DNA of 64,000 nucleotides from Schizochytrium sp. TIO01 (GCA_004764695.1 SMSO01000031.1:8742761-8806760); one strand, 5' to 3'. Numbered from the stretch's first letter, positions 30,564 through 41,610 are shown. Numbers and translations are program-made. Notes: generated by a model not told the origin, from the sequence alone.

Positions 30564-33500
30564 TTATTTCGGTGGTTGTTGCTGATGTTGTTGTTGTTGC
30601 TGCTGCTGCTCCTGCGGCTGTTGCTGCTGTTGGGAGGCTTGGTGAAGCAGGTGTTGGTGATACTGAGAGTATAGCTGATGATGTTGTTGTTGTGGTACAT
30701 AGTGAGGATACGCCGGTACCAACATGTAGGGATGGGGCATCATCATGGCACCTACAGGTGGCATCGCTTGAAACTGACTCACGTTAGGGACAAATTCTGC
30801 TGCGTCGACATTCCATTTAGTTGCCTTAGCCTTCTCGTTTGGCACAGATGAGGTTGATGGAGGTTCTTCTTGTACAGTTTGTACCTGCCTTGAATCCCTT
30901 TCGCTGCTTGAACTTCCTTGTTGTTGTTGTTGTTGTTGCTGCTGCTGCTGGTGGTCGTGGTTTTGTGAGAGATCCCCAGCTGAGATAACTGGGCGCGATC
31001 TTGCTTCAGATGGCTGCGTACCCTTGCGAGCTTTGCGGCCTTTGCGATTAGCAGCTGCCGCCGCTGCAGCTTTCTGTTTAGCAATTGTTGAGCGACGACG
31101 AGCATCTTCAAGAAGGTGCTCAGGAATGCGACGCGCGATGTGCACCAGCTTGCATGGCACTGGCCCACTCGACTCGACATCAGGCAGTTGCTGAGCTAGC
31201 AAGGCCTTCTTCTTTTGTTTTCTTGAATCGCCCTCGATAGTCCCACCGGCATTATTCTCTGTGGATTCTTCACCATTTTGCTCCCCTCCATTACCTGCAT
31301 CGGGAGTTTGCGATAATCGTTTCGCCTTCTTTTTACTATTCGAGTACTGCTTCGAAGACAATGAGTTATCCAAGAGCGAAACGGTAGCTACGCAGATTAC
31401 TCGGCGTGCTTTCGCGGATGTAGCACAGGATTTGCACCGCACGCGATGGCATACTGTACAATCAAAACGATCCCTCTCAATCGGACCCAGGCAAGTGTCA
31501 CATAGAGGCAAGACACCGGTTTCGCGTTCTGCATTCACCGCTGCAGCCCAGGCGTTACGAAGAGGTTCTCGAAGACGTAACATTCGCTTATACTCTTCAT
31601 GGGCGCCGTCAGCAGAATATATACCGACAACGCTCACATTCACGCGTTTTTTCAAAGCTTTGCCTAGCTTTGCTTTGCTGAGAGCAAATACAACAGGAAT
31701 ACCATCCGTTCCCATTTCAATCTCATCCTCAGTTGGAGTACATCGATCGATAATTTCACGAACAGTACTATCGATGCCTTTGTCATCATCTGGACGCCCC
31801 TGCTCGATATTAAAGGCAACAATGACACAAATGCAGCGACGGCTACGAATACCGCGCAGAACTTCGCGAAAACCAAAAACCATACGTCTTCGCATCAGTG
31901 ATTTTACTTCATCTTTCATCCGCAATCTCTCCTGCAGTTCAATAAGGCGACGCAACATGCTAGCAACGACGTCATCCATTTCATCGCTCATAGCTTGGTC
32001 GACATAGTCTCGTACAAGTGATGTAGGCCGCAGCTTTGTGCGCAAACCAATGCGGCGTTCTCGCTTAGAAATTTCATCCTGGGGCGCAGGAGTTACTTCC
32101 TCAGTTTGTAGGTTGTCGGCATCGCTTTCAATGACGGTCTTTGGTACCAAGGGGCATCCAAAAAACATTGGGGAAATCCGCGTCGCGTCCCATGAGCTAG
32201 GTTGCATGATAGACTCTAAAAACTCTCGCACAGGGCCTTCATTCAGTAATTTCCACTGTTCTCCCTCAACAATATGTTGTTGATCACCATCATATTCAAC
32301 CTCGTTTTCATCCTCATGGAAATGTTCCTCTTCATCCCCTCCCATCGTACCTTCATCCTCGTCATGTTCAACAGTGCTATCTTTCTCTGCACGAGTGGTG
32401 TCAACATCAGAGTGTTCTGCGATATCATCGTCTTCCTCTAGAACAGGATCTACTCTGCTAAGCTCATTATAAGAGGCTGTCTTCTCATTTAAGTAACCAC
32501 CCCGACTTTCGCAGTCATCCTGCTCACTGGCAGTACCGAGATCGCCGCTGTTTTCATAATCTTCAGATTGAATCTCGAGATCCGAGACACCGTCTCCACC
32601 TGAAGGATGACTTTCACTATCATCAATATTAACAACTTCCTCACTTGCATTCTCATAGCCGTCCTCCTCTCTTTGTTCTTGTGCATCAGCGGCATCAACT
32701 TGGGACTCTTGAACTTCCTTCACATCCTGACCATCACGAAGTTCGTCTGACGAGACATGGTCATGACGAGAGACCATTACATATGATTCATCTGCTCCAG
32801 AGTAGCCTCCTGATGTATTCTCAAGGCTGTTGAGTTCAGCTTGATCATCTTCTTGATCACAATCTTCTTGATCACCATCTTCATCCTCACCTTCCATTAT
32901 AAGATGGTCCTCATCATCACTTTCATGAATAGATGCAGCGTCATGGTCAACTGGCTCCACTAAAATGTCAGCCAAGTGAACACGAACATAACCGTGCATT
33001 GAGGGATGCACCTGCAAGGGGATTGGGCGAAGCCCTGGACGCAAGAGACGCCATCGAATCGCACGATCGACGTATAAGTGCTTCTTGAGGGTCGAGATCT
33101 TTTTTGATTTCTTTGCATTGGGTGGCCGAGTTTTACCAGACCTCACCATTGAACGAACGGTAGAGTCTAAAGCATTTGGGTTCGCTGTTACTCGTTTGTT
33201 AATAGGTTTGGATGATGGCTTCTTGGTTGAAGGCTTGGCTGGGGTAGGCTTCACTTCGGTGTTGTTTAGACCAACCTCTCTTGCTTTGGCGCTCTGGTTC
33301 TGCTTCTTGCGACGTGCAAGCGCGGAGTCAAGGTAACTGCCTAGGCCGATCTCTGCTGAAGGCATGGGTTTGACTTTCTTCTTGACAGTAAAAGAATCAG
33401 TACTTGATCGTTGAACTTCACTTGAGGTTAACGCATGTGAACTTGATGTATCCTTGCGAGGTTGGGGAAATTGTACTTCTGCTGTCATTGAAGCTGTCGT

Positions 33501-33998
33501 TGATGCTGTGACTGGGCCCCATATTGAAGGCACAGCCAGGTTGCGTTTCTCGGAACTTGGGACAAGTCTCGGAGTATCATTAGCAATTCTCGCGTGCGGG
33601 TGTTGCAAAAGCCTCGCGGTACCAGAGTACGCCCGGGTTTGAGCAGACGCTGATGCGGCTTCAGTTTCCTTGTTCTCATGTCCTGTTTTAGGGGCTGAGA
33701 GCCCTTCCCGAGGATGTTGTCGGTTCATTTTCCTTGCAGCACCGCTTGATTGCTGATTTTGACCATGCCGGTCTCCCACTTTGCCATTTTGAATCTTGTC
33801 TTTGCCTTTGCTAGTAGATTTGATCTTTGCATTGCCTCTTAACTTGCCGCTAATTTTGTTGTTGCCATGACTTCCACTTTCCTTGGTGTTGATGTCACTG
33901 TTGCTCTTGTCGTCTTGCTTGGGCCTGCTTTCCGGGCGCTTCGACGATCTTCGCCGCACCGGAAGCCACGAGCCTTCTGCTAACTCATCCTCTTCCAT
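30564..33998 (-). CDS. SECISBP2: SECIS-binding protein 2-like protein (L7Ae domain)
   Basis: Start ATG at 33998 (MEEDELAEG); 1144 residues, no introns. The N-terminus is Lys/Ser-rich and disordered. A small conserved-looking block (RWRLLRPGLRPIPLQV, about 320) precedes a very acidic stretch (about 350-570). The C-terminal half carries the SBP2 core: VRDYVDQAMSDEMDDVV, RRRMVFGFREVLRGI, VVFALSKAKLGKAL and VNVSVVGIYSADGA (about 675-805), matching the SID/L7Ae RNA-binding module of SECISBP2. SBP2 binds SECIS elements and recruits the selenocysteine elongation factor, so the organism probably makes selenoproteins. Directly after the core is a Cys-rich block (CDTC-x12-CTVC-x4-CKSC, about 831-858) that looks zinc-binding and is not a usual part of SBP2. 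The C-terminus has poly-Gln and poly-Ala tracts. Confidence 0.88.
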   Translation of the reverse strand: MEEDELAEGSWLPVRRRSSKRPESRPKQDDKSNSDINTKESGSHGNNKISGKLRGNAKIKSTSKGKDKIQNGKVGDRHGQNQQSSGAARKMNRQHPREGLSAPKTGHENKETEAASASAQTRAYSGTARLLQHPHARIANDTPRLVPSSEKRNLAVPSIWGPVTASTTASMTAEVQFPQPRKDTSSSHALTSSEVQRSSTDSFTVKKKVKPMPSAEIGLGSYLDSALARRKKQNQSAKAREVGLNNTEVKPTPAKPSTKKPSSKPINKRVTANPNALDSTVRSMVRSGKTRPPNAKKSKKISTLKKHLYVDRAIRWRLLRPGLRPIPLQVHPSMHGYVRVHLADILVEPVDHDAASIHESDDEDHLIMEGEDEDGDQEDCDQEDDQAELNSLENTSGGYSGADESYVMVSRHDHVSSDELRDGQDVKEVQESQVDAADAQEQREEDGYENASEEVVNIDDSESHPSGGDGVSDLEIQSEDYENSGDLGTASEQDDCESRGGYLNEKTASYNELSRVDPVLEEDDDIAEHSDVDTTRAEKDSTVEHDEDEGTMGGDEEEHFHEDENEVEYDGDQQHIVEGEQWKLLNEGPVREFLESIMQPSSWDATRISPMFFGCPLVPKTVIESDADNLQTEEVTPAPQDEISKRERRIGLRTKLRPTSLVRDYVDQAMSDEMDDVVASMLRRLIELQERLRMKDEVKSLMRRRMVFGFREVLRGIRSRRCICVIVAFNIEQGRPDDDKGIDSTVREIIDRCTPTEDEIEMGTDGIPVVFALSKAKLGKALKKRVNVSVVGIYSADGAHEEYKRMLRLREPLRNAWAAAVNAERETGVLPLCDTCLGPIERDRFDCTVCHRVRCKSCATSAKARRVICVATVSLLDNSLSSKQYSNSKKKAKRLSQTPDAGNGGEQNGEESTENNAGGTIEGDSRKQKKKALLAQQLPDVESSGPVPCKLVHIARRIPEHLLEDARRRSTIAKQKAAAAAAANRKGRKARKGTQPSEARSRPVISAGDLSQNHDHQQQQQQQQQQQGSSSSERDSRQVQTVQEEPPSTSSVPNEKAKATKWNVDAAEFVPNVSQFQAMPPVGAMMMPHPYMLVPAYPHYVPQQQHHQLYSQYHQHLLHQASQQQQQPQEQQQQQQQHQQQPPK

Positions 33999-34709
33999 TG
34001 TACCAAGACTTGTCACAAGCGTCCAAGTCGTGGCTGTGCAAAACCCTGCGGCACGGTGAACACGGCTTCGTCGGCGATTCTGCTTTGCCGAAGCCAGCTC
34101 TCGACCCGTGCTACAGAAACAACAACACTACCAGCTTACTTTCTTCACTATATAAAACTATAGGACTTCATACCGAGAGTCCATGTATTAGAGAGCGTTT
34201 TGGAGCATCACTTGGACGTTGTGGCAATGGCTTCCGCCCATGGGATGAAAGGATATCTGGACATCGAACAATTGCTTTTGCCAAAATGGGCTACATACGC
34301 CAAGCTCCATCTGTCTTGGTTTAATCCTGTGTCATGGGTTAAAAGCAGTCAGAAGATCAATGTTTGAGATAAATAGATTTACGGTGTTTAGAGTAGATCC
34401 GAATGAGGTGCAGAAAGCTCTGCTAAGGCCTCAGAATAAAGTGCGCAGGGTAGAGAGTGTGTACCATATTTAGCGCAGAAAAGGGTCCCGAGGTTTCTGG
34501 GAAAGAGTCGGCCTTGAGAAACGACGGACATAGAATAGGTCGAAGTTATCCCTATCGGTTCAGAGCAGCTGAAGAGATGGACATAGAGAGTTTTTGATTC
34601 ATTAAAAACCAGGCAGCCCTAATATATTGGACAGAAATGTTGGTTTCATACCTGGGCGTGGCGAATAAGTCTGAAAAGATGTTGATTGAAAACAGATCTT
34701 GGGATCGAG
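33999..34709. other. Intergenic
   Basis: 711 bp between two minus-strand genes. It should contain the promoter of the SBP2-like gene and the 3' flank of the gene at 34710. Nothing recognised. Confidence 0.5.
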
Positions 34710-35609
34710 CTAACCAAAAATTGGCGGTTTTCCGCCTGCATGGATCCTACGAGAGCGAAAGCGCGCAATCTGAGCAGCTCTGACAAAAGATTCTACTGCT
34801 TGATCCATTTGAACAGACGGAGTCCCTCCTAAACGCTCCGGTGAACGCTCACCTGGAAGAGGGGTGAACAGCTTATTATCTCCTCGAGAATTTAGGCGGC
34901 TAGGTGTACTAAACTGTTGGCTAGGCAGTTGGCGATCTAGAAGGGGAGTGCGAAGTTGTGCTTTATTAGGGCCTTCCGTTTTTTCAGTAGTCTCTTTCGA
35001 AAAAGTTCTGGTACGTTCAATCTCTCGAGCAACATCATTCTGGAAAGTTTCTAGGCTGAATTCTTTCACGTCCTGGTTACGATGGCGAAGTTGGGCCACC
35101 ATTGTATCTTCAGCGCTTCGCTGAGCAATCTTTTTCAAAAGGCGTGACCAAGCCGCATCATATACGCTTTGAGACATTCGAAAACCGTCCGGCATAAGCT
35201 CGCTAATTCTCTCTGCTGAAGACGCCGCACAAGGAGTTTGTGGTGTTACTCTTTTCGCCATGGATGGCATTTTTAGGGAGGTTTCGGGCATTCTGTTTGC
35301 CTCTTCTCGTGTTTGACTTGGGAGATCCTCCTCCTCGAGAATATTGTCATTAATATTGTCATCATCATTGCCATAAACTTCTTGGAAGTAGAGTTCGCTC
35401 TCACTCATCTGTGATCCCTGTTGTAGGTGAAGATCTTCATCTTCTCGATTTTCATCACCTTCTTCTCTAAATCGGTTTTCTTCATAATCTACTGCTTCTT
35501 CTTCTTCATAGTCCTCTTCGTAGTCTTCACTTTCTCTTTCGTCGTCATCAGCTTCGTCGTTTGGCAAGTCCGTTTGCAGGAAACGATTGTCCTCACCAGT
35601 TGGCGTCAT
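34710..35609 (-). CDS. Acidic protein of unknown function
   Basis: ATG at 35609 chosen; 299 residues, intronless. The first 90 residues are extremely acidic (Glu/Asp/Tyr-rich, EEDYEEEEAVDYEE). A more ordered middle follows (about 125-200; MPDGFRMSQSVYDAAWSRLLKKIAQ and a charged helix). The C-terminus is basic, with short Thr-Pro and Ser-Pro motifs (TPLPGERSPE, STPSR) that look like proline-directed kinase sites, and ends RRIHAGGKPPIFG. I do not recognise the family. The intact frame and ordered composition support a real gene. Confidence 0.7.
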   Translation of the reverse strand: MTPTGEDNRFLQTDLPNDEADDDERESEDYEEDYEEEEAVDYEENRFREEGDENREDEDLHLQQGSQMSESELYFQEVYGNDDDNINDNILEEEDLPSQTREEANRMPETSLKMPSMAKRVTPQTPCAASSAERISELMPDGFRMSQSVYDAAWSRLLKKIAQRSAEDTMVAQLRHRNQDVKEFSLETFQNDVAREIERTRTFSKETTEKTEGPNKAQLRTPLLDRQLPSQQFSTPSRLNSRGDNKLFTPLPGERSPERLGGTPSVQMDQAVESFVRAAQIARFRSRRIHAGGKPPIFG

Positions 35610-36420
35610 TTCTAGCACTTCTTGTGTGGGCTCACGACCGTCCGAGTCTTCTAGGAATCAGAGTCACCAGCTGCTACAAGCTAGCCAAACCTAGTCAAAG
35701 AGTCTGCCAAGCGACCTTTATCAACTTCAGCCCCTCCAGGGTAACCACTCGCGATCGTGAATTTTTGGGTTGCGAAGCCCTCATAGTTTTGGTGCAAAGA
35801 ACAAGAAGAGCAAAAAAACAGGGGGCTTTCCCAAAAGAACAACTATAGAACAGAACACCTTGCGTGACTTTGGGGTCCCTTCCACCAACGGCTCTGTGGA
35901 CTGATTTGTGAATTGTCTGGCCACCGGTTGTGCAACGAAGATGCTAATTCGTAAGAAGTCTTTCTTTCTTCAGGAGCCTTGAAACCGGTAATGAGATTTT
36001 ATATTGGTTGAGAAGCATCTGCTACGAAAATTGTGCCGTTTGCGTTGACGAATAAGGAGGCGAGCGGGTTTCTTCGCCGCAGGAATTTGGAATTCGAGGT
36101 GCACTAACTCATTTTCCCAAGAATACCTAGAGATATTGAAAGGGGTGGGATATAGATACATACGTGCTTACCCTTGCGGACTCAATCTGGGGTATATCGT
36201 TCTCAGTTAGAATGGGTAGGGTTAACTGTCTTATATTGTAGTCAGCAGTTTTTTACTTTCAGGTATTACTCACAAAGTGGGGAACACACCATATCGAAAA
36301 CTTTGGTCAAATAACACAACCCGTTACCAGCAGGCATATATATTACACTAAAGTTTACACACATATTAGACCCGATAGCCGAGAAGGGTAATGCAGCAAT
36401 CATACAACTAGTAGAGAGCG
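35610..36420. other. Divergent intergenic region
   Basis: 811 bp between the acidic-protein gene (-) and the ankyrin gene (+), presumably both promoters. A TAGGGTTAAC motif occurs near 36217. No gene seen. Confidence 0.5.
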
Positions 36421-37725
36421 ATGTCAGGTATGCCTCCCTCGGAGCCTACATTCGAAGGCGCAGGATGTATGCCCGGGTGCTTGCCTCTGCGTTGGAAGCA
36501 TCGTGTGGCTCCACTCAAGACAGCAGAAAGTCCTTCACGTCATGGTGATCAAAATCAAGCACCCAAAGCTGCGGCAAATTCAAAAGCAACATTAACCAAG
36601 ACGCGAGAAGTCCACCCAGCAGCTGACAAGAAAACCAATGACTCACGTGCAGCAACGCAGGTGAGTCATGAGGCGTCAAACAGTAAATCTAATATTTCAT
36701 TGAGTAAACATTCAAATGTGAGTGAGCAAGAACTTGAGGGAACAGGCTCAACGAGAGGGCGTAATCGTAATACTTTGATTGCTTTATCAAAATCAGGGAA
36801 GCTCGAAGAAATTATTACACTATGTACCAATTCGCATCAAGATGTTAATGTACGAGGAATGTGGGGCAACACTGCACTAATCTGTGCGTGCCAAAACTGT
36901 CATCAAGATGTTGCTCTTGAGCTTTTACGCAGAGGCGCCGACGCTGTGTTGTATAACGAGGATGGCTGTACGGCGTTTCATCACGCGTGCTTGGAAGGTT
37001 TGGAGGAGGTTGTCTATGAAATGACGAAATCTATCGCGGGTCGTGCCCCATCTGAGGTCAAAGATATGTTTAAACCAGCACCGATCTACAATTCTAAGAC
37101 AGATCAGAAAAAGTTCCTCACCCCGCTTGCTGCGGCCTGTATCAACGAACACATTCGTGTTGTCGAACACTGCCTTTCTGAGCCAGTATTGTTACACGCT
37201 GCTGACCGCACAACTGTAATTAGCGCTTTTCGTCAGGCTATCCAAGCAGGCTCCGAGAAAAGTGCCAAATTGCTACTTCTCGAGCGTGAACACTATCTGA
37301 GCGACGTTGTTAAACAAGATTCGACCTTGCTCGCTCGAGCATGCCAAATTGAAGCAAATGATATGGTCAAACTCCTTCTAAATGCTGGTTGCGAGGTGAA
37401 TTCTTGTTTATGCTTTCGTAGTGCTGAGGCTCGAGGAAACCTTTCGCCAGAAGCGCCTCTGGCCGTTGCTTGCCGATTGGGTAATAGTGAATGTGCTCTT
37501 GACCTCTTAGCTGCGGGTGCTGATCCTAACTACACCTGTGGTCAATGTAGTTTACCTTTGACTCTAGCTTGTCGTGCAGGGGAAGTAGACTGTGTGTCAG
37601 TTCTTGTCAATGCAGGCGCCCATTCAAAAGTTTTAGATCCGGTTACTTCAATATCACCATATGATTTTGTGAAGAATGTTGGGATGAACACTATTGTGGA
37701 GATCTTTGACTCGAGCAGTGTTTGA
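36421..37725 (+). CDS. Ankyrin-repeat protein
   Basis: 434 residues, ATG at 36421, no introns. A low-complexity, polar N-terminus (1-115) is followed by degenerate ankyrin repeats to the end. Clear units are NTALICACQNCHQDVALELLRRGAD, CTAFHHACLEGLEEV, a STLLARACQIEANDMVKLLLNAG unit, a PLAVACRLGNSECALDLLAAGAD unit and a PLTLACRAGEVDCVSVLVNAGA unit. Repeats in the middle are interrupted by longer loops. Ankyrin repeats bind proteins; no catalytic or membrane domain is attached, so the partner and role are unknown. Confidence 0.9.
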   Translation: MSGMPPSEPTFEGAGCMPGCLPLRWKHRVAPLKTAESPSRHGDQNQAPKAAANSKATLTKTREVHPAADKKTNDSRAATQVSHEASNSKSNISLSKHSNVSEQELEGTGSTRGRNRNTLIALSKSGKLEEIITLCTNSHQDVNVRGMWGNTALICACQNCHQDVALELLRRGADAVLYNEDGCTAFHHACLEGLEEVVYEMTKSIAGRAPSEVKDMFKPAPIYNSKTDQKKFLTPLAAACINEHIRVVEHCLSEPVLLHAADRTTVISAFRQAIQAGSEKSAKLLLLEREHYLSDVVKQDSTLLARACQIEANDMVKLLLNAGCEVNSCLCFRSAEARGNLSPEAPLAVACRLGNSECALDLLAAGADPNYTCGQCSLPLTLACRAGEVDCVSVLVNAGAHSKVLDPVTSISPYDFVKNVGMNTIVEIFDSSSV

Positions 37726-38966
37726 TGAGTGCGAAGACAGGCAATTGTGAAATCCGTGTTCCTGATGTAAATAGGAATTATTCAAGCATTAGAATATGCC
37801 CCACTCAGAAAAGATGACCTCTATTAACCCCCCCCTTAGGGCATGACTGTATCATGGCAAAACCAAACTCTGGTATGTTTCGTTCGAAGTATAACTCTAA
37901 ATCTAATTTTACTTACTTCCTTTAAGCATTTCCAGCTCAAAAAAAGAACAACTTGATGAATTGGGACTTTCCTTTAATTGTTTGGCGTGCGTACTCCGTG
38001 AGCTATTTTCTCGCTCGTTTCCTATTTTATCATCTGACATTTTCCAGAAAATATAAAGGGGCAGATTTTTCAGATGTCCAAGTACACGGCTAGTAAGAGC
38101 AACAAGGAAAGTATGATTTAGACATTACAGCGATGCCGAAATGTGCAAGGCATAAATTTATCAAGATAAAAGTGAAGTTTGTAGCCTGCAACAAAATAAT
38201 AAAGTTACGAGGTAACAATTTAAAAAGGTCTATCAGAGATCTCATTACATTCATTCATTATGTGATAGTAGTTAGGAGAAATGCTTCGCTCTAGGCACCA
38301 TGAACATTGTCAGGCATGCAATTACAATTGGCTGGATAAGGCCAACAAAGAGAGAAAACAAAAATGATTCTCTGACAGCTGGTCTGAAGGACGAAGTGAT
38401 CCTGGCTTTTTAAAATTTAAAAGGCTAAGAGACGAAATTTGCCAATGCGAAAGCTAGGGATTGAACTATTCATCAATTCCTTACATAGAATTGTAAGTTC
38501 TTAAAGTGCTGAAAGCAAAGTTCATCATAAAGCAGTCAATGTACTCGCTGCATCCGAAATCAAAGAATTGAGATGTTTTCCAGAAAAGTACTCAATCCAG
38601 AGTTAAGCTCCATTATTTTTCTCCGCAATCCAAGATCTCAAGGATTTAGAAGCTAGTCCCTTGCTATCCCGACAATAAAACTCATTTTGCATTACCCTAT
38701 AATCACCTCAACGTAGAAAAATGATAGCAAAGAGAGGTCATGACAGCAAAGAGATAAAAGATGTGAGGTATAAGGGTAGTAGAGACGAATGTGAAACGGG
38801 GATATATGTATGTGAGTGCATTTGCCATCGCTGGTAGTTCGAATCCTTGGTTTGTTGTTAACGATGTTGTTTTGTTTTCTGTTTCGTGACGAAGGTTTAG
38901 CTTGTGAATTTCCCGCCGATTGAGATTATTGTGCGTTTTAATGCGGGGACACAAGGTTAATTTCAA
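37726..38966. other. AT-rich convergent intergenic region
   Basis: 1.24 kb between the 3' ends of the ankyrin (+) and PP2C (-) genes. Short open frames only; no recognisable gene or repeat. Confidence 0.5.
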
Positions 38967-40145
38967 TTATGCATCTTTCTTATCCTCCTTTGAGACAGAA
39001 GCCGCGGAACTCGAGGAGGACCTCGCGCCGTCCAACAACGCTGGCCCTCCTTCGGCAGCGGCAGTCGAAGCGGAAGAAGAAGAAGCTGACATTGGCACTC
39101 CTGAGATCCTTGCTTCGTCAGGCCGAGCACGACCTGCAGCAGTTCGGACATCAATCACGAGCACAGTCACATTGTCCATTGATCCCTGCGCAAAGGCTTC
39201 TTGCGTGAGGATCTCTGCGCCGTCCTGTGCATCCTTACAGTTAAGCAAAAGACGGCCTACATCGTTATTATTCACAACATCCCAAAGACCGTCCGTGGCA
39301 AGTACCAAATACATATCTTCAGGTCCACATTCCCACTCCTTAAACTCTGGGTCCGGGATGACATATTCTTTCAAGAGGCGATCTCCAATAGCGCGGGAAA
39401 CGGCGAGGATACCCTCCACTCGCCAAACTCCCCAGTGTACCACTGAGCCTCCTAATTTTGCAATACGATCCCGCTCATCATTGCGATCAGGCTTGTGGTC
39501 CTTAGACAATGGAAGTACGTGGCCATTTCGCTGCACCAGCACAGCGCGAGAATCTCCAGCATTGGCTACAACAAAGGTATTGCCGTGGGCCAGAGCGACA
39601 AGGGCGGTGGTGCCATCGTCCATCTTCCGAACGTGCGCATATTCTAAGAATTTGGCGTCAATTGCCTTAAATGCGTGTGACAAAGCTTGCTGAGGTCTGA
39701 CAGCAACATCAGTGGGAGCTTCAGAAAGCATGGCACCGAGGTACTCTGCGCAGAACTGGGCAGCTGCATCTCCTCCGTGGCCGTCAAAGACTCCATAAAG
39801 GGTCAATTCCTGGTTTCCATTTAGGCGGGGGACGACCGTGTGCCGGTCTTCCATGTATGGTCGCCTTCCTTTGAGTTCCACAACTCCATATCCATGTACG
39901 GCACCTTCCACACGCTTGGGCATAAAAAGACCAGGTGACATAACATTTCCGCGTTGAAAGACAACGCGCTGTAGAAACGAAATCCAGCGCAGCACAAGCC
40001 GCAGAGCCAGAATAACAATAGGAATTAACACAATGATTGCCAGGGGGTGTCGCTCGCTCAGGAGTGCCGAAATAGGGCTAAACATCCAACCGCTCGGTGG
40101 GGTTGAGGAAAATCCTGCATCCTTAGAACCTGCCGTGTCTACCAT
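38967..40145 (-). CDS. Membrane-anchored PP2C-type protein phosphatase
   Basis: 392 residues, ATG at 40145, intronless. A hydrophobic helix at about 34-54 (LAIIVLIPIVILALRLVL) precedes the catalytic domain, so it is probably a tail-out, N-terminally anchored enzyme like animal PPM1L. PP2C signatures in order: RRPYMEDRH, VFDGHGGD, DDGTTALVAL, VANAGDSRAVL, SKDHKPD, VSRAIGDRLLK, LATDGLWDVV and GSMDNVTVLVI. The metal-binding Asp residues of DGHGGD, TDGLWD and DNVT are all present, so it should be an active Mg/Mn-dependent Ser/Thr phosphatase. The C-terminus is a Ser/Ala-rich tail. Substrate unknown. Confidence 0.95.
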   Translation of the reverse strand: MVDTAGSKDAGFSSTPPSGWMFSPISALLSERHPLAIIVLIPIVILALRLVLRWISFLQRVVFQRGNVMSPGLFMPKRVEGAVHGYGVVELKGRRPYMEDRHTVVPRLNGNQELTLYGVFDGHGGDAAAQFCAEYLGAMLSEAPTDVAVRPQQALSHAFKAIDAKFLEYAHVRKMDDGTTALVALAHGNTFVVANAGDSRAVLVQRNGHVLPLSKDHKPDRNDERDRIAKLGGSVVHWGVWRVEGILAVSRAIGDRLLKEYVIPDPEFKEWECGPEDMYLVLATDGLWDVVNNNDVGRLLLNCKDAQDGAEILTQEAFAQGSMDNVTVLVIDVRTAAGRARPDEARISGVPMSASSSSASTAAAEGGPALLDGARSSSSSAASVSKEDKKDA

Positions 40146-40581
40146 TCTCTCGTATTTCTAAGTTCTTTTTCTCTTTGCCTGTGCCTTAATTTTGCTCTTT
40201 GTGGAGGTTCTCGTTTTCGTGTGAGGATCTTAGGAACTAGCCCTGCGAGGAAGAGTCGCGTACCTTCCGTCTCCGATCAGATCCTTGTTGTCCACTGCAC
40301 CTCTAATCGCTTTTTATAAAGTCCACAAAGTATATCTTTGCTCTTTATCTGATCGGGGCTTGTTGTTGTTGTTGTTGTTGCCTGGCAGTCTCGTTGTGGG
40401 GAACTAAAAGCCAAAACCAGAAAGCGAGATTTTGGAATAGCAACACCTCTGCACACCAGCAGAGCTAGAATTATAAATTCGTACAATGATTTTCAACGCG
40501 TCAAGAGCGCTCAAATCCAGCAACAGAAGGCAGATATTCCACTTGCTTGTAGTAAACGATGCGTAACGAGAGTTTCCCAGT

Positions 40582-40582
<1 letters not shown>

Positions 40583-40612
<30 letters not shown>
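40583..40612. repeat. (CAG)10 microsatellite
   Basis: Ten uninterrupted CAG triplets, outside any recognised gene, about 440 bp upstream of the PP2C start. Confidence 0.95.
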
Positions 40613-40613
<1 letters not shown>

Positions 40614-41560
40614 TAACGCAACAAAAAAGAAAAAGAAAAGCAAAAAGAGCAGGAGCTTTCTATTATCTATCGATTCGTGAGGCCCAGGGTTGCTCTTCGA
40701 TATCTATCTCGGCGATCGCAACGAAGCTCCGATCTTACCAGATGCCCACGTCGCGTCCGTAGCCCGCTGTGGAGGTCCTCGGTGGATCGCAGACGAGGGG
40801 TAGTAATGATTCTACGCGAGTGTCAAGCGAAAGAAAGAGAGGAAAAAGAACAAACGAACGAATGATTTAGTCAAGTCAATGAATGCGCTGAGTGAGTCTG
40901 ACCTGGCGGCCGGCGCCCACACTGTCACTGGTGCAGAGCAAGATCGATCTCAGATGCTCCCTCGAGGCGTAAAAATCCCGTGGCTCAGCGAGTCGCGGTC
41001 TTTGCCGGCACTACTGCTCCTCAGCTCCGGCAGCGAGCAGAGTTGTGGCAATGCCAGCCCGCGCATGCTGCTTCTCCGGCCTCACTAACGGGGTTCCACA
41101 AGTTCCAAATGTTCTAAATGTTCAGCATCAAGGCTCCGGGATCCTCGGAAATCCTCGTGGCTCTCCGCGCTGTCCGGGCCAAAAGGGTCTGCGAAGCGCC
41201 AGACCGCACCCCGGCCGTGCAGCGGGGATCAGGGCAAAATATGCCGCCAGCCCGGCCAATTTTGGCTGAGAATTCATCGAAAAGGCGCCCCTTTCGGCTC
41301 ATCAGAGCTTGCCACGTGGGCACTCATATATGCTATGTGAAGATGGTTCATGTGCTCTCTATTTCGGTGACCTGGCGCCGCAAACCTCGAATTCGTTCTG
41401 CCCAAACGAGATGAGGTTCGAGGGCCTGCGCTGCCATGGCCGAGCTCCGGTCGCCTGCTTCGGGGTTGTGCGCCGGGGTCTCGGTTTTTGGTCCTTTGTG
41501 TACATGCACGTGTGTATTATGAAGAAGATTACACGAGTGAGACCAAAGAGTGAATGTCGC

Positions 41561-41610
41561 ATTGCATTGCATTGCATTACATTACATTACATTCATTACA
41601 TTCATTCATC
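41561..41610. repeat. Pentanucleotide repeat ATTGC/ATTAC
   Basis: ATTGC units change into ATTAC units and then into ATTC-type units, a stepwise decayed microsatellite. Confidence 0.9.

Noticed and set aside
38826-38845. Second B-box-like sequence (AGTTCGAATCC)
   Set aside because: No tRNA cloverleaf can be folded around it; it is in the PP2C 3' flank.
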